Assembly: GCA_019671135.1 (NCBI GenBank)
Contig: JAHRHY010000014.1
Coordinates: 990,001-1,054,000 of the forward strand
DNA from: Linnemannia hyalina
Lineage: Eukaryota > Mortierellomycota > Mortierellomycetes > Mortierellales > Mortierellaceae
DNA: 64,000 bases
Direction of reading: 5' to 3'
How positions within the stretch are numbered: position 1 is the stretch's first letter; each line of letters opens with the position of its first letter. The position numbers and the translations under genes were made by a program. Of the stretch, positions 33,568 through 45,620 are shown in pieces. Under the pieces are notes generated by a model. The model saw only the letters and a list, made by a program, of their open reading frames with translations, did not search any database and had not been told where the DNA came from.

Positions 33568-36500
33568 CCGTTGCTCTTCCACTACTGGCAAGCAAGCGAT
33601 CAACACCGTTGGTCGAAGACAGAGACGGCATTCATCTGATAATAATATTTCGCCATTCAACCATTGCAATTGAATCGACTCCTTGTGCACACTGGTGCCA
33701 TCCATCTCTAATTTTTCTCTCTCAGCCCCCCTGCCTCGGTTCTTGCTCAAACAGGGCAACACACAATAGCGATTAACATGGATTGGATTGGGTAAGGAAG
33801 GTGCGTTTTTTGTTTACTCCCTCAGACTTCAGAGCAGTACAACATTAGAGTGCACGCACTCTACTTTGGTCTTGGAAGGCAAAATAAGAAAGTTGAGTGG
33901 ACAACATGGTGTCATTTGGACCTTTGATGGAGAGTTTGTCGTATTTTTTTGATCTGCAGCAACCTCGAAAATTTTCAACCGGCGATAGTGTTTGGTGAAT
34001 TGAATTGGACCGTAAAGTAAAGTAAAGTAAAGTGGAAAGGAAACGGCGGTCGCGGTGTGTGCTCTCTTTACCATAGTACAGTAGTGCGTTTTTTCTGGCC
34101 AAAAGGTCAACGAGAGCAGACAAAAAGAGAAATGGCGACACAGGAACCATCAGAACCGAACGACTTACTCTCTTTTTTGGTTGCTCGATCGTCATCAAAC
34201 ACCGAGGCGAGCCGTGAACAAAAACCATCCCATTTTCAATGGCATGAATGGCTCACAGTGCATGGAAGGGATGAGGCTAGAAGAACAACGAAAGAAAGGT
34301 ACGTTGCGTATTCTCGTGTTTTCTTGTCGTTCAGGAGTGAAGGTACTTGGTCAAGTATAAAATGGTAAGGTAAAGGGATGAGGATGAGTAACGACATGGA
34401 TATGAACAATGGTTTGTGTTGGCTGCGGCTGCATAAAGAAAAATAAATATTGTGCAATAAGCAATTCAAGATGACAGGAAGATTGAACATTCAGGACACG
34501 ACGGAACGAGCGAGCGACTCGTCAATCAAACAAAAAACAAAAGGGTTGATGTTATGCAACCCCTTGGTGTATCTGTTGTTATCTCTGTTCTCTCCTTCAT
34601 CCCTCATGTTCAATTTTCCCTTCGATGGCCCATTCTCTCAAGGAGAGGAGGGAAAGCACCACACATTTGGAACCAAAGCGCGGTTTACCACTCCCTCCCT
34701 TTCCATGTATTCTAAACGTTTTCATTTCACCCGCTCCTTCATGCAAAAAAAAGTGCACCAACCAAAAAAACGCGGCTAAAGAAAAGCGAAATTGCATTGT
34801 CTATTGCTTCGTTTTTTGTTTGCTGTATTATCCGATGGTATGGGGTTTACCAGTACCTTACATGATCGGTGGTGCATTGTATGTTGCTTGTCTACGCTGC
34901 ATGTTTGCTTTGGTCAACCGGTCAACTATCAGAGAGAATAGAACGGAGAAGAATGTGATGGATCAAAAGGGATAGGCCGTTGAGTGAGAGAAAGGCATGT
35001 TGCGAAATAACATCTCTCGCACCATCCTTACTCCGACTTTTGTTCATGAGGACCAGAAGGGCTAGACAAAAAGACATGAGGAGGATCATGACCACACACG
35101 CATTTCATGGAGATGTGGGCAACATCAGTGGGTCAAGCACGCACACATGCACGCGTCCGTCTGTCTGTCGCGCCCCGACAGTTTTCTTTTGATTGCTTCA
35201 TCAAGCTCTCCTTCTTCCCCTTTCGGTTCAATCGATCATCGAAACCCTTTTCCGAAGTTTCGCTATCACAACAAAAAGGAGATAGACGAGCAGATGGACA
35301 TAGAAAGAAAAGAAAAGAAAAACAAAGAATCAAAAGGATTGGGAAATGGCTCTTGTTACAGGTAGGTTCTGACAACAACCACCAAAACAACAATCAATTA
35401 CCGCCTTATGTGTCAGAAAGAAACCGAAGAAAAAAGACCTAATGAGGAATTACCCGCTAAACCACCAAACCCATGTCCACGAGGCAAGTGTACCCAAAAT
35501 GGACCAGAGGTTTTCCCTCTTCACAACCGTCGCACCAAACGCCTGTAAAAAATAATTGCAACGGTCAGTGGGTTCGCAGATTATTGGGCGAGGATGCTCA
35601 AAATGGCACCATTTTCGCTCTCATTTTGTCCATTTTTCACATTTTTCCAATTCATTCGCGCACCTCCTGTCCCTTATTCAGTTCTTATATTTTTTCTGCG
35701 ATGCTGTTGTTGTTGTTATTTTGGGATACAAATGTAAGTTAGGCGCAAACAAACAAATTGACATACTGTACGACCAATCTTTTTGCCACCTGGTGAAGTG
35801 GACGGGTTATCTGTCCAGGGTGGCTGGGGACGGAGCAAGGGCAGGGGTTGAGAGAGGCTTAGATGTAGATGGAAACGAAGTATGGAACAAGGTGTAACTC
35901 ACACCTTCGGATCGGTACCTTTTTTCTCTAAGATAAACCTAAGGTACCCATGGAACCATCCATATGCACAGTTGAAGAAATGGTGCTGGATATGGAAATA
36001 TAATGATACCTCGTCGACCACTGATTCTGAACTGATCAAGGAAAAAAATAGTTAAATAGTCTCAGTTCACATCAACCGTTAGCTATTATGCAGAAACCCA
36101 AAGCAAGTGTTGATATCTTGTTCTTATGGTGTTGGTGTGGTTGATAAGTTGTCGATCATTATCCTAACCTTGCTCCGATGCCCCTTTCCTGCTAACGCCA
36201 AGGGCAGCCATTTAGCCGGAGGAGAGGGGAGGGGCGATAGAGAGAAAAAACGCTACTGCTCGCTTCGGCTATTATATCCTTACCCTTCTTCATACTCTCT
36301 CATTCATGCGGTTGCTCGCGAGTCGCGACAGTCCCTCGCGTGTTAATTTACGCCCCAAAATACACTATCTCTCCCATTTTCCACGCCTTGGATCTGCTAC
36401 CAGTCGCAAAATGGTTTTCTACTATGGCATTTCAATCCCTGGCGTCCTCTGGCGTAAGGTGTCGTTCATGCCGTCAAAATGGCTGCACGGTCATTGCAAA

Positions 36501-37450
36501 TAGTAAAGGAGAATAGGAATATGAAAACATGGGTTAGCTCCTCTCCTCCACTTCCTTTTCCAGCATGCATATGGCAAGGGATGGTGTGATATGATTCATT
36601 ACCTCAACCATTGGGGCTAGGTTTGGAGTGATGTTAATTTTGCGCCCTTTTTTCACGTTGTTAGTATGCATATGTGTATGGTGTATTTGTGGGTTGTTGG
36701 TGATATGTATGTGCATGTGTGGGTGTGCAGACATCCAGTGACCACATTTCCCCTATCGGTTTTTTTGTTGGTTTTTGTGAGAGGAGACCAGGGAAAGAGG
36801 GTGAAAGACGATGGAAGCTCAGTCCGAGCATGCATCAATATTTTTTCTATGGGCGACATCATTGTCACACCAATACACACAATTAGACGGATCGAGAGCA
36901 ATTATCGCGACATATTTTGCCTTGCACAAAAAGCGATGCTTGCGTTTTTGTTCCTTTGAGCTTTAGAGGAGACAAAAGTTGGACGAAGGAAGAAGGAAGA
37001 AGAGACAATCGATCTATTTTTTTTCTGTTCAGACATTGTTGGCACGATTGTCCACAATGATGACATTTGTTGGTTGTTTGTTGCATTTGTTTATGTTCGT
37101 GTTTATGTCAACCATCCACGCTCTCACCCTCTTTTTCTTCGAAACATACCCCTGAGTGACACAGAAAAGATGTTGTTTTCTCTATCTCTACTTTCGGATA
37201 ATATCAAGGCAGCCTTGTGGTATTTTTCGCCTCCTCTCTATCCTCTGCTCTTCCGCGATGGCTCTCATGGGCCTCTATATCGGCTCGACATCCCTTACTG
37301 ACGGGCAGTGTTCAGAGTCTATGGCTGATGTCCTCTCTCACGCGGCCACTTGTTTTTCTCCGTGTGGACACGCCGCACCACTCGTGGTGAATTAACTCTC
37401 ATTTCCAAAAGCAGAGTCCAGAGCCTTGGTTGTTGTTACCGACTTTTTTA

Positions 37451-37452
<2 letters not shown>

Positions 37453-37485
<33 letters not shown>
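37453..37485. repeat. Poly-T tract (33 nt)
   Basis: The longest homopolymer in the window, inside the gene-poor interval. It could be a poly(A) relic of a retroposed sequence on the minus strand, but no target-site duplication was identified. Confidence 0.85.
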
Positions 37486-37486
<1 letters not shown>

Positions 37487-38149
37487 GCTCCCTCCTTCCT
37501 CGCTTTCGTTCGTTCGTTATGATGCCATAGCAAGCATCAGCCTACTTTAATCATTACACTGCATTTCGACATAAATGCCTAATTACGCCTTTTGCAATGC
37601 CGCGGAGGGAAGGAGAGAAGCGAGAGAGGGAGCCTCGAACCATGATGAACACAATCATGACTTTACTAATGAGGTTCCTATTCCTCCTTTGTTGCCTCAA
37701 AGATTGATTCACCCAACGCGTTATGGACTAGCGACTCAGGACTGATTGCAGGTCAAGGAAGGGGGGGTCTATATCAGTAGATAATGATGCTCCCTCTCTA
37801 CTGCATGTCCTTCCAACTACATCACGCCCTACAACACAGGGCATTGAGACCTCTTCCGAAACTACTTGGTTGTGGCGAAGTCCTCCTCTAGTTCCTCTCC
37901 ACTCACAAGCGTGAGAAGTGTGCTGCAGTCTCGCTATCATCGGTATTGGTTTCTCCGCACACCACACTAGTAAAAAATACAAACGTGCCGCCTCCCTTTC
38001 CTCTCTCTCAATACCAAAAATACAACCATGCATCACCATCATGTCTTATCTGATCTATTGCTAGTTCTCAGTAACAACCATGGCATTCACGTTCAGACAC
38101 ACTCTCTCTGCTACGCTAAAGTCGACTTCTTGTGCTTCGTCAACGCACC

Positions 38150-38158
38150 TATAAAAAG
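38150..38158 (+). promoter_or_regulatory. TATA box (TATAAAAAG)
   Basis: Located 136 bp upstream of the ATG of the Trp-rich secreted protein, followed by a CA/AC-rich leader. Confidence 0.65.
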
Positions 38159-38285
38159 CTAGCAGCCAGCACGGTCTCCAACAATCCTCATCCAGCAGCG
38201 AGATCAAAGAACACAGCTACTCAGCCAGCAACACAAACACACCACACACACTTACACTCACAGAATCACGAAATCCTTACGAACA

Positions 38286-38639
38286 ATGCAGCTCAAGACC
38301 GCAACCTCGATCGTTCTCATGACAACCCTGATGTCCCTCCAGGCTCAAGCCGCACCCGTCGGCCAACAGGACACCAACGCGCTCACCATCGCCACCCCGC
38401 CAACCCAGTCTCTGATCGCTCCTATGCCGGACACCAAGCACTACAAGAACCCTCAGCCTTGGGACTGGAACGAGGCCGACCAAAGCATTCAGGCCGATCC
38501 CAACGCGACCGATTACACTCCCGAAAACGAGGAGAACGCGAAATGGGGTGGTTCGAGCTTCTGGAACCCGTGGGGCTGTGGAGGCTGGAACAACTGGAAC
38601 TGGAGCCCTTGGTGGAACACGTGGAACTCCTGGTGTTAG
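38286..38639 (+). CDS. Small secreted tryptophan-rich protein
   Basis: Single-exon frame of 117 residues. The N-terminus (MQLKTATSIVLMTTLMSLQA) is a clear signal peptide with cleavage expected near AQAAP. The mature part has an acidic middle (NEADQSIQADPNATDYTPEN) containing one N-glycosylation-type NAT. The C-terminal 32 residues hold ten Trp, separated by Asn, Gly, Pro and Ser, with two Cys (WGCGG and the terminal SWC) that could pair. Its size and composition resemble small secreted effector-like or wall-associated proteins, but no family is recognised. A TATA box at 38150 and an A-rich start context support expression. Codon use is C-ending rich, like the highly expressed genes in the window. 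Confidence 0.8.
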   Translation: MQLKTATSIVLMTTLMSLQAQAAPVGQQDTNALTIATPPTQSLIAPMPDTKHYKNPQPWDWNEADQSIQADPNATDYTPENEENAKWGGSSFWNPWGCGGWNNWNWSPWWNTWNSWC

Positions 38640-39185
38640 GTGTCGCCTGTCAGTATGTCTTTGACATCCTCCAAACACTTCTACTTCACATTGAGCATTT
38701 CCTTCTTCTTTACAATTCCTTTTCATTCTTTCTTCCCATAGTCGGATAGTCCTTTGCCTGCACTACCCCTCACTATCGCATACTATACACACTTGACCAT
38801 TTGCTCAGAATAAAACCCCCCCAAAAAAACATAAACAAAAACCAACTTACTAAATAATGTGTCTTGAATGACTTAACAACTTGACATGGAGATCGAGAGG
38901 GGACAGGGTAGGGGAGCTGCTGAAAATGTATTGTTCATTTATTGTTGCTGATTTTTGTTCGCACATTGGAAAATCTCGAGTCGGTATCCTGCTGTTGTGT
39001 TCAAGTCGGGCGAAAAAACTTCCAGTGCTGTGGGGTGTGGTGTCGCTCATGGTCCTCTCTCTGCTCCTCAGATCCAGGTCTGCCTCCTTTCCTTGCTTCC
39101 TTCCATCTTTCCATCTTTCCTTCACTACTCCACTCCAATTCCATCATCACTGACGGTCGGCATGGTTCTACAAAAAAAACGACCA
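38640..39185. other. Convergent 3' intergenic region
   Basis: 3' flanks of the Trp-rich protein gene (AATAAA at about 38809) and the proteasome subunit gene. No gene seen. Confidence 0.6.
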
Positions 39186-40005
39186 CTAGAGCTGGACGAG
39201 ACGGATACCATCCTTGTTGACGATCTTGGCGACAAAGTCGGGCATGTTGAGGATCATGCGGGTTCGCAACTCGCCCACACACTTTTGCAAGAGCTTGATT
39301 CCTTCCTCCTCGGTGATGTCCTCGCGATGGTACCGGTCCAGAAGCGATAAGCAGTAGTAGGCTCCGTAACCGTGGGCTGCAAAGGGGACATCAGCCAATG
39401 ATGCCAAGTGGTCGAGCCAATAGAGCGAAGGCTTGTTCGTCTTGACGTCGAATCCTGCAATCAACAAGTTCACCGAGTATGGTTTCTGTTTTGTTTTTTT
39501 TTTGTTTTTGTTTGTGGTGAGATTGGTGGTGGTGGTGGTGGTGGTGGTGGTGTGGTCGAAGGTAATTGTTTGTCGGTAGTTGATAGGAATAAAGAGCACA
39601 GAGGAAGGGAAACAACAGTTGGTTAGATAAATGCGCCTGTTTCTCACCACTCTGGCATTTCCTTTACTTTCCTACCAACAAGCAACAGAACAACCAACAA
39701 AAAGATAATGAAAAACATACCCTGCTACGCAAGCTATCGGCAAGTTCGCGTCTAGCAAACGAGGCAACAGCGCGAGGACTCAACTCGATACCGTTCCGGA
39801 TCCCATAAAGCTTGATGTTGCGTTCGATATATTCCGAGAAGTGGACGCCGTCACCGGGCTCGCCCGAGAAGAGCATCAGCGTGTGTGGGTTCAACTCCCG
39901 GGACTTGTTCTCGCCAATCTTCATGAGTGTGATTGACGCCACGGCCTTGGAGTCGTAGGCGGTGATGACAAAGTCCTTGCCTGTGATTCCAAAAAGGGTC
40001 TCCAT
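39186..40005 (-). CDS. PRE1: Proteasome subunit beta type-2 (beta4, Pre1)
   Basis: Structural, non-catalytic beta4 subunit of the 20S core. Two exons, 39721-40005 and 39186-39485, give 194 residues (human PSMB2 201, yeast Pre1 198). Matches the family along its length: METLFGITGKDFVITAYDSK at the N-terminus, without a propeptide or catalytic Thr1, as expected; GEPGDGVHFSEYIERNIKLY; YGIRNGIELSPRAVASFARR; then YSVNLLIAGFD, FAAHGYGAYYCLSLLDRYH and CVGELRTRMILN. The single intron splits the SLRSR and KPYSVN blocks and contains a (GGT)n/(ACC)n tract near 39525-39551. No anomaly seen. The neighbours are unrelated secreted and membrane protein genes. Confidence 0.97.
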
Positions 40006-40352
40006 TATGTGTGTTTTGGTGTTTGGTTGTTGTTGTGTTCGTGGGGTTGTTCCTGGAGTACGGTGTAGGTGGGGTCCTTGGGTATGTTTGTCCTGATGGT
40101 AAGAGTAAAGAGTTGCGTTGGGTCGAGTCGAATAAAAAAAGAGAAAAGGGCAAGGCACCCTTTCGAATGAATGACTGTTCACTTCCCTCTGTCTCTCTCC
40201 CTTCGCTTTCTGCGTTGTCCTCGAACGCGCACGCGTTGACTGGTGAGGGTTACGTCGTCGCAATCTTGACCCTTAATAATCATTGCACGTCACAAAAATG
40301 AATCGAAACGCGTTGGTTACTTTTATGTATGTGTTGTAGTCGAATGGAGAGT
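40006..40352. other. Intergenic spacer
   Basis: Leader and promoter of the proteasome gene (minus) and the 3' flank of the mucin-like gene. No recognisable regulatory consensus. Confidence 0.55.
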
Positions 40353-41558
40353 CTAGTAGTAAGTCCCGCCATATCCACCGCCACCATATCCTTGCTGCTG
40401 CTGTTGCTGCTGTTGAGGATACCCTTGAGAGTAAGCGTGAGCATGCTGCGAATACGGCGAATAAGTCCCTCCTCCTCCTCCTCCTCCTCCATACATATTA
40501 CTACCACCCCCAACACTCTGGTTATCCCTCAAACTCGACCCTCCCAAACTGCCCCTCCCCGCATACGCAGCCTCAACCACCGCCCCATGACACCCTCCAT
40601 CCCCTAACGCCTCTGACTTGACGTCAATCGACCCCACACCATTCGACCCACCACTGATACTGCCGTTCGTCCCACCGTTGTACCCGATGGTACCGACATG
40701 ATTCTTGAGGATGTTTTCGTCCCAGCAGTCTTCACGTTCTTTCCTCCGGACGCGGGATTGGCGGATTCGGTAACAGCTCAAAAGGATTGCGGCCAGGGCT
40801 CCGAGAACGATGATGATGATCATGGCGACAATGCCAGATGAGAGACCTTCTTTAGGAGTAGTCGCTACGTCCTTGTTGTTGCTGTTGACACCACTCGTGG
40901 CGGTGGCGGGGTCTTGGTCTTGGCCGCCGTTGAGACCAGACGTAGTCATGGTATTGCCGCCTTTAGAGGACGTGGAAGAATCGTCATCAGTTCTTGAGCT
41001 ACCACTGCCACCGCCTGTAGTAGTTCCCGCGGCCTGGGTGGGTTTCTTCTTGTGTTCCGCAGAGGTCGCAGGAGATGTTGAAGATGTAGCCGGAGAATTC
41101 GGAGGAGAAGACGAAGTCTTTGGTGGATCTGGCTCAGAGTCACCACCTAGCAACTGCTCAACCAACCCAGGGCCACCCTGCGTCTTTTGTGGAGAAGATG
41201 TTGCTAGTTCTGAGGCTGGTTCTGGATCCTTCTTTTCCGGGGCCGGTGCTGGAGGAGGTGAAGACGGCGCTGGTGTCGAAGGTGGGTTTTCTGGTGCTGA
41301 TGCTGGCGCGGGAGCCGGTGCTGCAGGTGCTGGCGCTGGAGAAGAAGGATCGCCGTTCTTGCCAGTGGGAATGAGTTCACCCAAGAGATCGCGCTTGTCT
41401 ACTGCTACTGCTGCTGCTGCTGCGAGTTTCGATGTGCTGATGTCGTCGCGCCGTTGTGACAAGGATCTGGCGTGTGCGACTGGGGTGTCGGAGAGGAGGC
41501 AGAAAAGGAGTAGGGTGCCGAGTGTTGAGCAGGTGAGTGTATTTAGTGAGATGTACAT
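40353..41558 (-). CDS. Mucin-like type I membrane protein (wall-sensor-like)
   Basis: Single exon, 401 residues. A signal peptide (LGTLLLFCLLSDTPVAHA) is followed by two dibasic, Kex2-like sites (RR36-37, KR55-56). A long Pro/Ala/Ser/Thr-rich ectodomain (about 65-230) includes a PAPAPAAPAPAPASAP repeat and would be heavily O-mannosylated. One membrane helix (GIVAMIIIIVLGALAAILLS, about 236-256) follows, then a basic stop-transfer RIRQSRVRRKER. The cytoplasmic tail is Gly/Ser-rich and ends with a poly-Gly, Tyr, poly-Gln segment closing GYGGTYY. The architecture resembles fungal cell-wall stress sensors (Wsc/Mid2 type), but there is no WSC Cys-rich domain. Function is inferred from architecture alone. 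Confidence 0.7.
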   Translation of the reverse strand: MYISLNTLTCSTLGTLLLFCLLSDTPVAHARSLSQRRDDISTSKLAAAAAVAVDKRDLLGELIPTGKNGDPSSPAPAPAAPAPAPASAPENPPSTPAPSSPPPAPAPEKKDPEPASELATSSPQKTQGGPGLVEQLLGGDSEPDPPKTSSSPPNSPATSSTSPATSAEHKKKPTQAAGTTTGGGSGSSRTDDDSSTSSKGGNTMTTSGLNGGQDQDPATATSGVNSNNKDVATTPKEGLSSGIVAMIIIIVLGALAAILLSCYRIRQSRVRRKEREDCWDENILKNHVGTIGYNGGTNGSISGGSNGVGSIDVKSEALGDGGCHGAVVEAAYAGRGSLGGSSLRDNQSVGGGSNMYGGGGGGGGTYSPYSQHAHAYSQGYPQQQQQQQQGYGGGGYGGTYY

Positions 41559-43236
41559 CGTATATGTGTGTGTGGTTTGGAGTAGTAAACTTTTCTTTGA
41601 AGGTTGTACAAAAGGTTGGGTGATCAGAGTCAGTTAGGATGTATGGATGTGTGTGAATAGTGAAGGGTAAAATAACGGTCGGACAGAATAGTAATTAGGA
41701 TACAGGAATGGATTACAATAGTTAACGAAACAGTGAAGAAAACGAAGAAATGAGAAATAAAGGCAAGAACAAAAGAGAAAGACGAAAGACGACGAACAAA
41801 AAGGAAGGAAAAAAGAACGAAAACGGGTGATGGCCTGGAATGGTCTGACAAATATCCAAATGGATGGATCGTGGGGTTCAAGGGTCAGTTGAGAAAAGAA
41901 AAAAAAAGAGAAAAGAAACAACTACACCGAGCATGAGCAATAAAAGAAAGAAAGAAAGAAAAAGGGATAGGCAGACAAAGACAAAAAATATAACCATGGT
42001 CGTATGGTCACCATGTCAATGTGCGTTAAAGGATGTGTGCTTGTGCACACGATCCAGTTGTAAAAATAGTCGAATAGGAGGGAGAGTAAGGCGCAGGAAA
42101 ACACGATAAGGCGCAGGCGCAGGCATGTATTATCCCTCGAGTTTGTTGCCATCTTGGCAACTAGCACATGTCATTCATATGTACTTTTTTTTTGTTGAGG
42201 AGAGGGAATAGGAGTAAGAGCAGGAGGAGGCGGTGTGTTTTTAGACGAAGAGGAATCTCAGTCAAGGACCTTTGGATGTTTACCAACCTGTGGCGTCCCT
42301 TACGCGTAAAGCCCACTGCTGCTTCTCTCTTTTCAATGTTAAGGCAAAGATGTGTCTGCTGGCTGGCTGGCTGAGTAGCTGGCTTGCAGCATGGTAACCA
42401 GATGCAAGTGCGCATTTTTTTCTTCCCATAACTCATTGGCTCACAAAGGGTTAACTTTGTTACTTCGCTGTACGTCTGAATAAAAAGAAATCCGTCCCTT
42501 CCCCTTCTTTTTTTTTGTTTTCCTGTAATAGCTTACTGCATCTCCTGGCAGATGTATTATCCCCAGCGAGTGTCGCCAATTGTGTCATATCCAGACACAA
42601 AAGAACAAGAACCAAGAATAGAAAAAAAGGGACAACAGGAGGAAGAAGAAGAGAAGAAGGGAGTGAAAAAGAGGAGTGAAAGACACGCATCCGATCCCAC
42701 TCACCTTTCTTTTGGAGGCGCATTTTCTTGTGTTTGCTGGTTGTTTCGAATCCTTGAAAAGTGTCGTTCCTTGTACCCCTCGCAGTGAGCCCAATTCTAC
42801 AAACCATTGCCCCAACTGGTTCCTTACTCTCTGAACATGGTGCGCGTGTGTTCTGTATGATTAGGTCGCCCGAATCCACTTCCCCCACCAGGCGGAGTTC
42901 CCTCGTCCCCCTTCTCCCTGATCCTGGCTGACCCTTTTTTTCTCTGGCTCACAACAATAACAAAGAAAAAGGTTCCCTTCGTGTCCCTTGCTGCACAAAG
43001 AAACCCAAAAAAAGGCCGCTCACCCCTCTTGTCCGCAAACCTCAACGCGCATTGTTTTGCCTTTGTCGCCAAAATTCATTAAGGCCTATTGATGAGCCCT
43101 TTTTTCGCATCGAGTCTGTCGCTCGCTCCTGGTATCGCATAATTTCTACACCTGCTCACACATAGGTAACACAACAAAAAATGACAATGCTCGTTTGTAT
43201 TCGATCTGACCAAGAAAACGAAACCAGCGCACGCAT
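41559..43236. other. Intergenic region
   Basis: 1.7 kb between two minus-strand genes. It is AT/purine-rich near 41640-41990 (leader side of the mucin-like gene), with only short, unsupported frames beyond. No gene called. Confidence 0.55.
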
Positions 43237-45620
43237 TTATACAGACGCCGCAGCAGTAGTACTACAATAAACGCCAGACACGCCATTTCCAGCAACGATC
43301 CTAACCTCAACAAAGTCCTTAACCTCTTCCTGTTTATCCTTCTTCTTCGTCTCAGACGAGGAAACCAGGCCTGCTGGTCGAGGTTGAGCTGGCATGAGCT
43401 GTAACCGGTTAGTAGCACTCAAAGCGTCCGTACTACCAGATTGTTTCTGTTGACCCAAAGCAATCGCAGCAACAGCCTTATCGGCTGCCTGGAGGAGGTC
43501 CGAATCCAGGGGTAAGGCATGCACGGGCTCGGTCTTGTTGGTCCTCTTTCCAGTCAACAGCTGGTAGTATGTGTTTTGGCCCCATGACAGCACATCGCGA
43601 CCATGAGTTACTGTTGTTGCTGTAGTTGATTCTGCGGGTGAGGAGGTATCCTTGGTGATGGCGTTATCGAGAACTGCAAATCCGTGTGTGGATCCGATAG
43701 CGAGGTCGTGGATTCCGATAGGTACCATTTTTTTTTCTTGCTCCTTGACTAAACATATCAAAACACCAGAGAGTGTTAGCGTGATGCTCACGTCAGTTCA
43801 GCCCGAAGATACGTTGTATGGGACAAGCAGGCAAAGAGTAAACTTACATTCTGCGAGATTAGAAAGCGGTGCAATGGTCACCAGTGAGCCCTGGATATGC
43901 GTGTACTATATCAACGGCAATGCAAACACGAGCATTAGTTTCCTCGGTCAAATAAATAACACCAGCGGCAAAATAAATAAGTAAATAATAAAATAACATT
44001 AGTAAGAACTTACGCTGCCATCGCCCAATTGTCCCCACTGTCCCATGCCTGCAGACTTGACCTTGAATACATTGCTCTCCTTCAACACAAAGTAGCTGGA
44101 CTGTCCACCTGCAGCAACCTTCACACACTCAACACCGCCTTCAGTTCCTACAATATCCTTAATCAGAGTAGGGTTGGGCAACTTCAGGTTGGAGTGCGAG
44201 TAAACACCCTGGGCGAGCTGTCCGAATCCATTGATACCCCAAGCCCAACCGCGACCCTGGTCATCCCTGGCAATAGTGTGGACCTCTCCACAGGCCACTT
44301 CCAAGATGCGGCTCTGTCTGAAGTCGGCATTTCCGATCAGCGAGACTGAAAGTCCATCCTCAGATCCAAACACACGTCCGTGAGATGTGACCATAACCAT
44401 ATGGCTCTTTCCCGAAGACATCGACAAGACCCTATAAATATACATGGACAAAATGAATGCGGTTGGTGTTGTTAACATATCAGGCAGTTTAAAGCATCAC
44501 CATATCTAGTACGTGGAGTTCATTCCTGCTGCTTACTTCTCATCCTTTTGCAATAAGTCCTGGAGGGGCAATTGGGTCATAGGGTCATGCTTGTCATCAA
44601 CACTTCCTCCGAGTCCCACGTAACGCAACACGCTTCCCTTGGGCTTTTGGTAATCGATGGCTGCCTTGGTGGGTCCCGCTGTTGGGCGGACCTTGGGCAA
44701 GACATAGATCCTGGATCCATCCCTGGACAATCCGTACAACTTGGTGTCGCAAAGTGTCACCTGAGAGATATCCCTGTTTGTGAGTGTTGCCTCGGGTTGG
44801 TGTGATTGCTGGTTGTATCCTGTTCCCCATTGGTAGACGGTTCCGTCTTCATCCACGGCAGCTATTCCATATAATTATTTAGATGTGAAAATTCGGCCAA
44901 TGACATTTCTAGTGGTACACACGCCATAAACAATCAATTTGAAGGTGAAAAGTTCCTTGCTTACCAGCAAAGTCATCGCCAAGCTTGAGATCGCGGAGAA
45001 CCTTTCCTTGGAAAGTAGCAAGACGCTGAGGGATCTGGATTACTCCTGGGCTTCTTCCTGTTGGATCCACCAAACCATTCCTATGAAAGAATAGCAGATC
45101 ACGATTAGTCTTAAAAATTCCGGACATGTCAACCTCGACCCTGAACAAAACTCGGACAAATATGAAGGATAATATAGGCTTACTTGTTGGATCCCCAGAG
45201 CATGATACCCGGGGACTTGACAAGCGCATCCTGCTCCTGCTGCTTCCAACTCGTCACCGTCAAATCGGTGTCCAAAACAACATCAGCCTGGTCGATCTTG
45301 GGTAGCTTCTTGAGCCCGAGAAGTACTGCAAGCGAAGAACCAATGCTCTGCTGTTTCTTCTCCGAGTTATTGTTGGGTGAGTCGTTATGGACCATCATGT
45401 CACGGGTCAGGCCCAAGGTGGGTGACTGGAGCACGAGGGTCACACCTGTGAAGACTACTCCTGCGCCAACGGCCCATGCGACATTCTGTCTAACATTGCT
45501 GCCGTAGTTGATGACAGGTGTTGATGAGAGTGATGAGAGTGCACGGTGGTTGTGGACAGGTATTCTGAATGCAGTGATCTGGGTGAGTCTGCGTCCTGTC
45601 TGATGTCCGATTCGATGCAT
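43237..45620 (-). CDS. Mitochondrial RCC1-repeat protein, Fmp25/RCC1L-like
   Basis: Six exons: 45184-45620, 44965-45080, 44537-44861, 44014-44431, 43848-43905 and 43237-43748, giving 621 residues. The N-terminus is basic and hydroxylated (MHRIGHQTGRRLTQITAFRI), like a mitochondrial presequence. A membrane segment follows (NVAWAVGAGVVFTGVTLVL), as in yeast Fmp25. RCC1-type repeats follow: IMLWGSNKNGLVD, VYQWGTGYN, GKSHMVMVTSHGRVFGSED, CGEVHTIARDDQGRGWAWG, GINGFGQLAQG, GMGQWGQLGDGS and STHGFAVL...SWGQNTYYQL. Fmp25 is an inner-membrane protein needed for respiratory complex III assembly; the human relative RCC1L acts in mitoribosome and mitochondrial dynamics functions. The last repeat carries a variable Lys/Glu/Ser-rich insert. 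All introns are GT-AG. Confidence 0.82.

Larger units (their letters stand above)
33097..38285. other. Gene-poor interval, 5.2 kb
   Basis: The first 0.5 kb is promoter/leader of the 7TM gene. The remainder has only short frames. The best is a plus-strand 34132-34303 segment starting MATQEPSEPNDLL and running into a GTACGT donor, but no matching downstream exon was found. Also present are a GTAAA repeat near 34010-34032, a small hairpin near 35889-35907, and a 33-nt poly-T run at 37453-37485. No tRNA or transposon signature seen. Confidence 0.5.

Noticed and set aside
33097..33762. 222-codon upstream extension of the 7TM protein
   Set aside because: Composition is that of a CT-rich leader (Ser/Phe/Leu), and the ATG at 33096 lies just before the first helix-containing domain.
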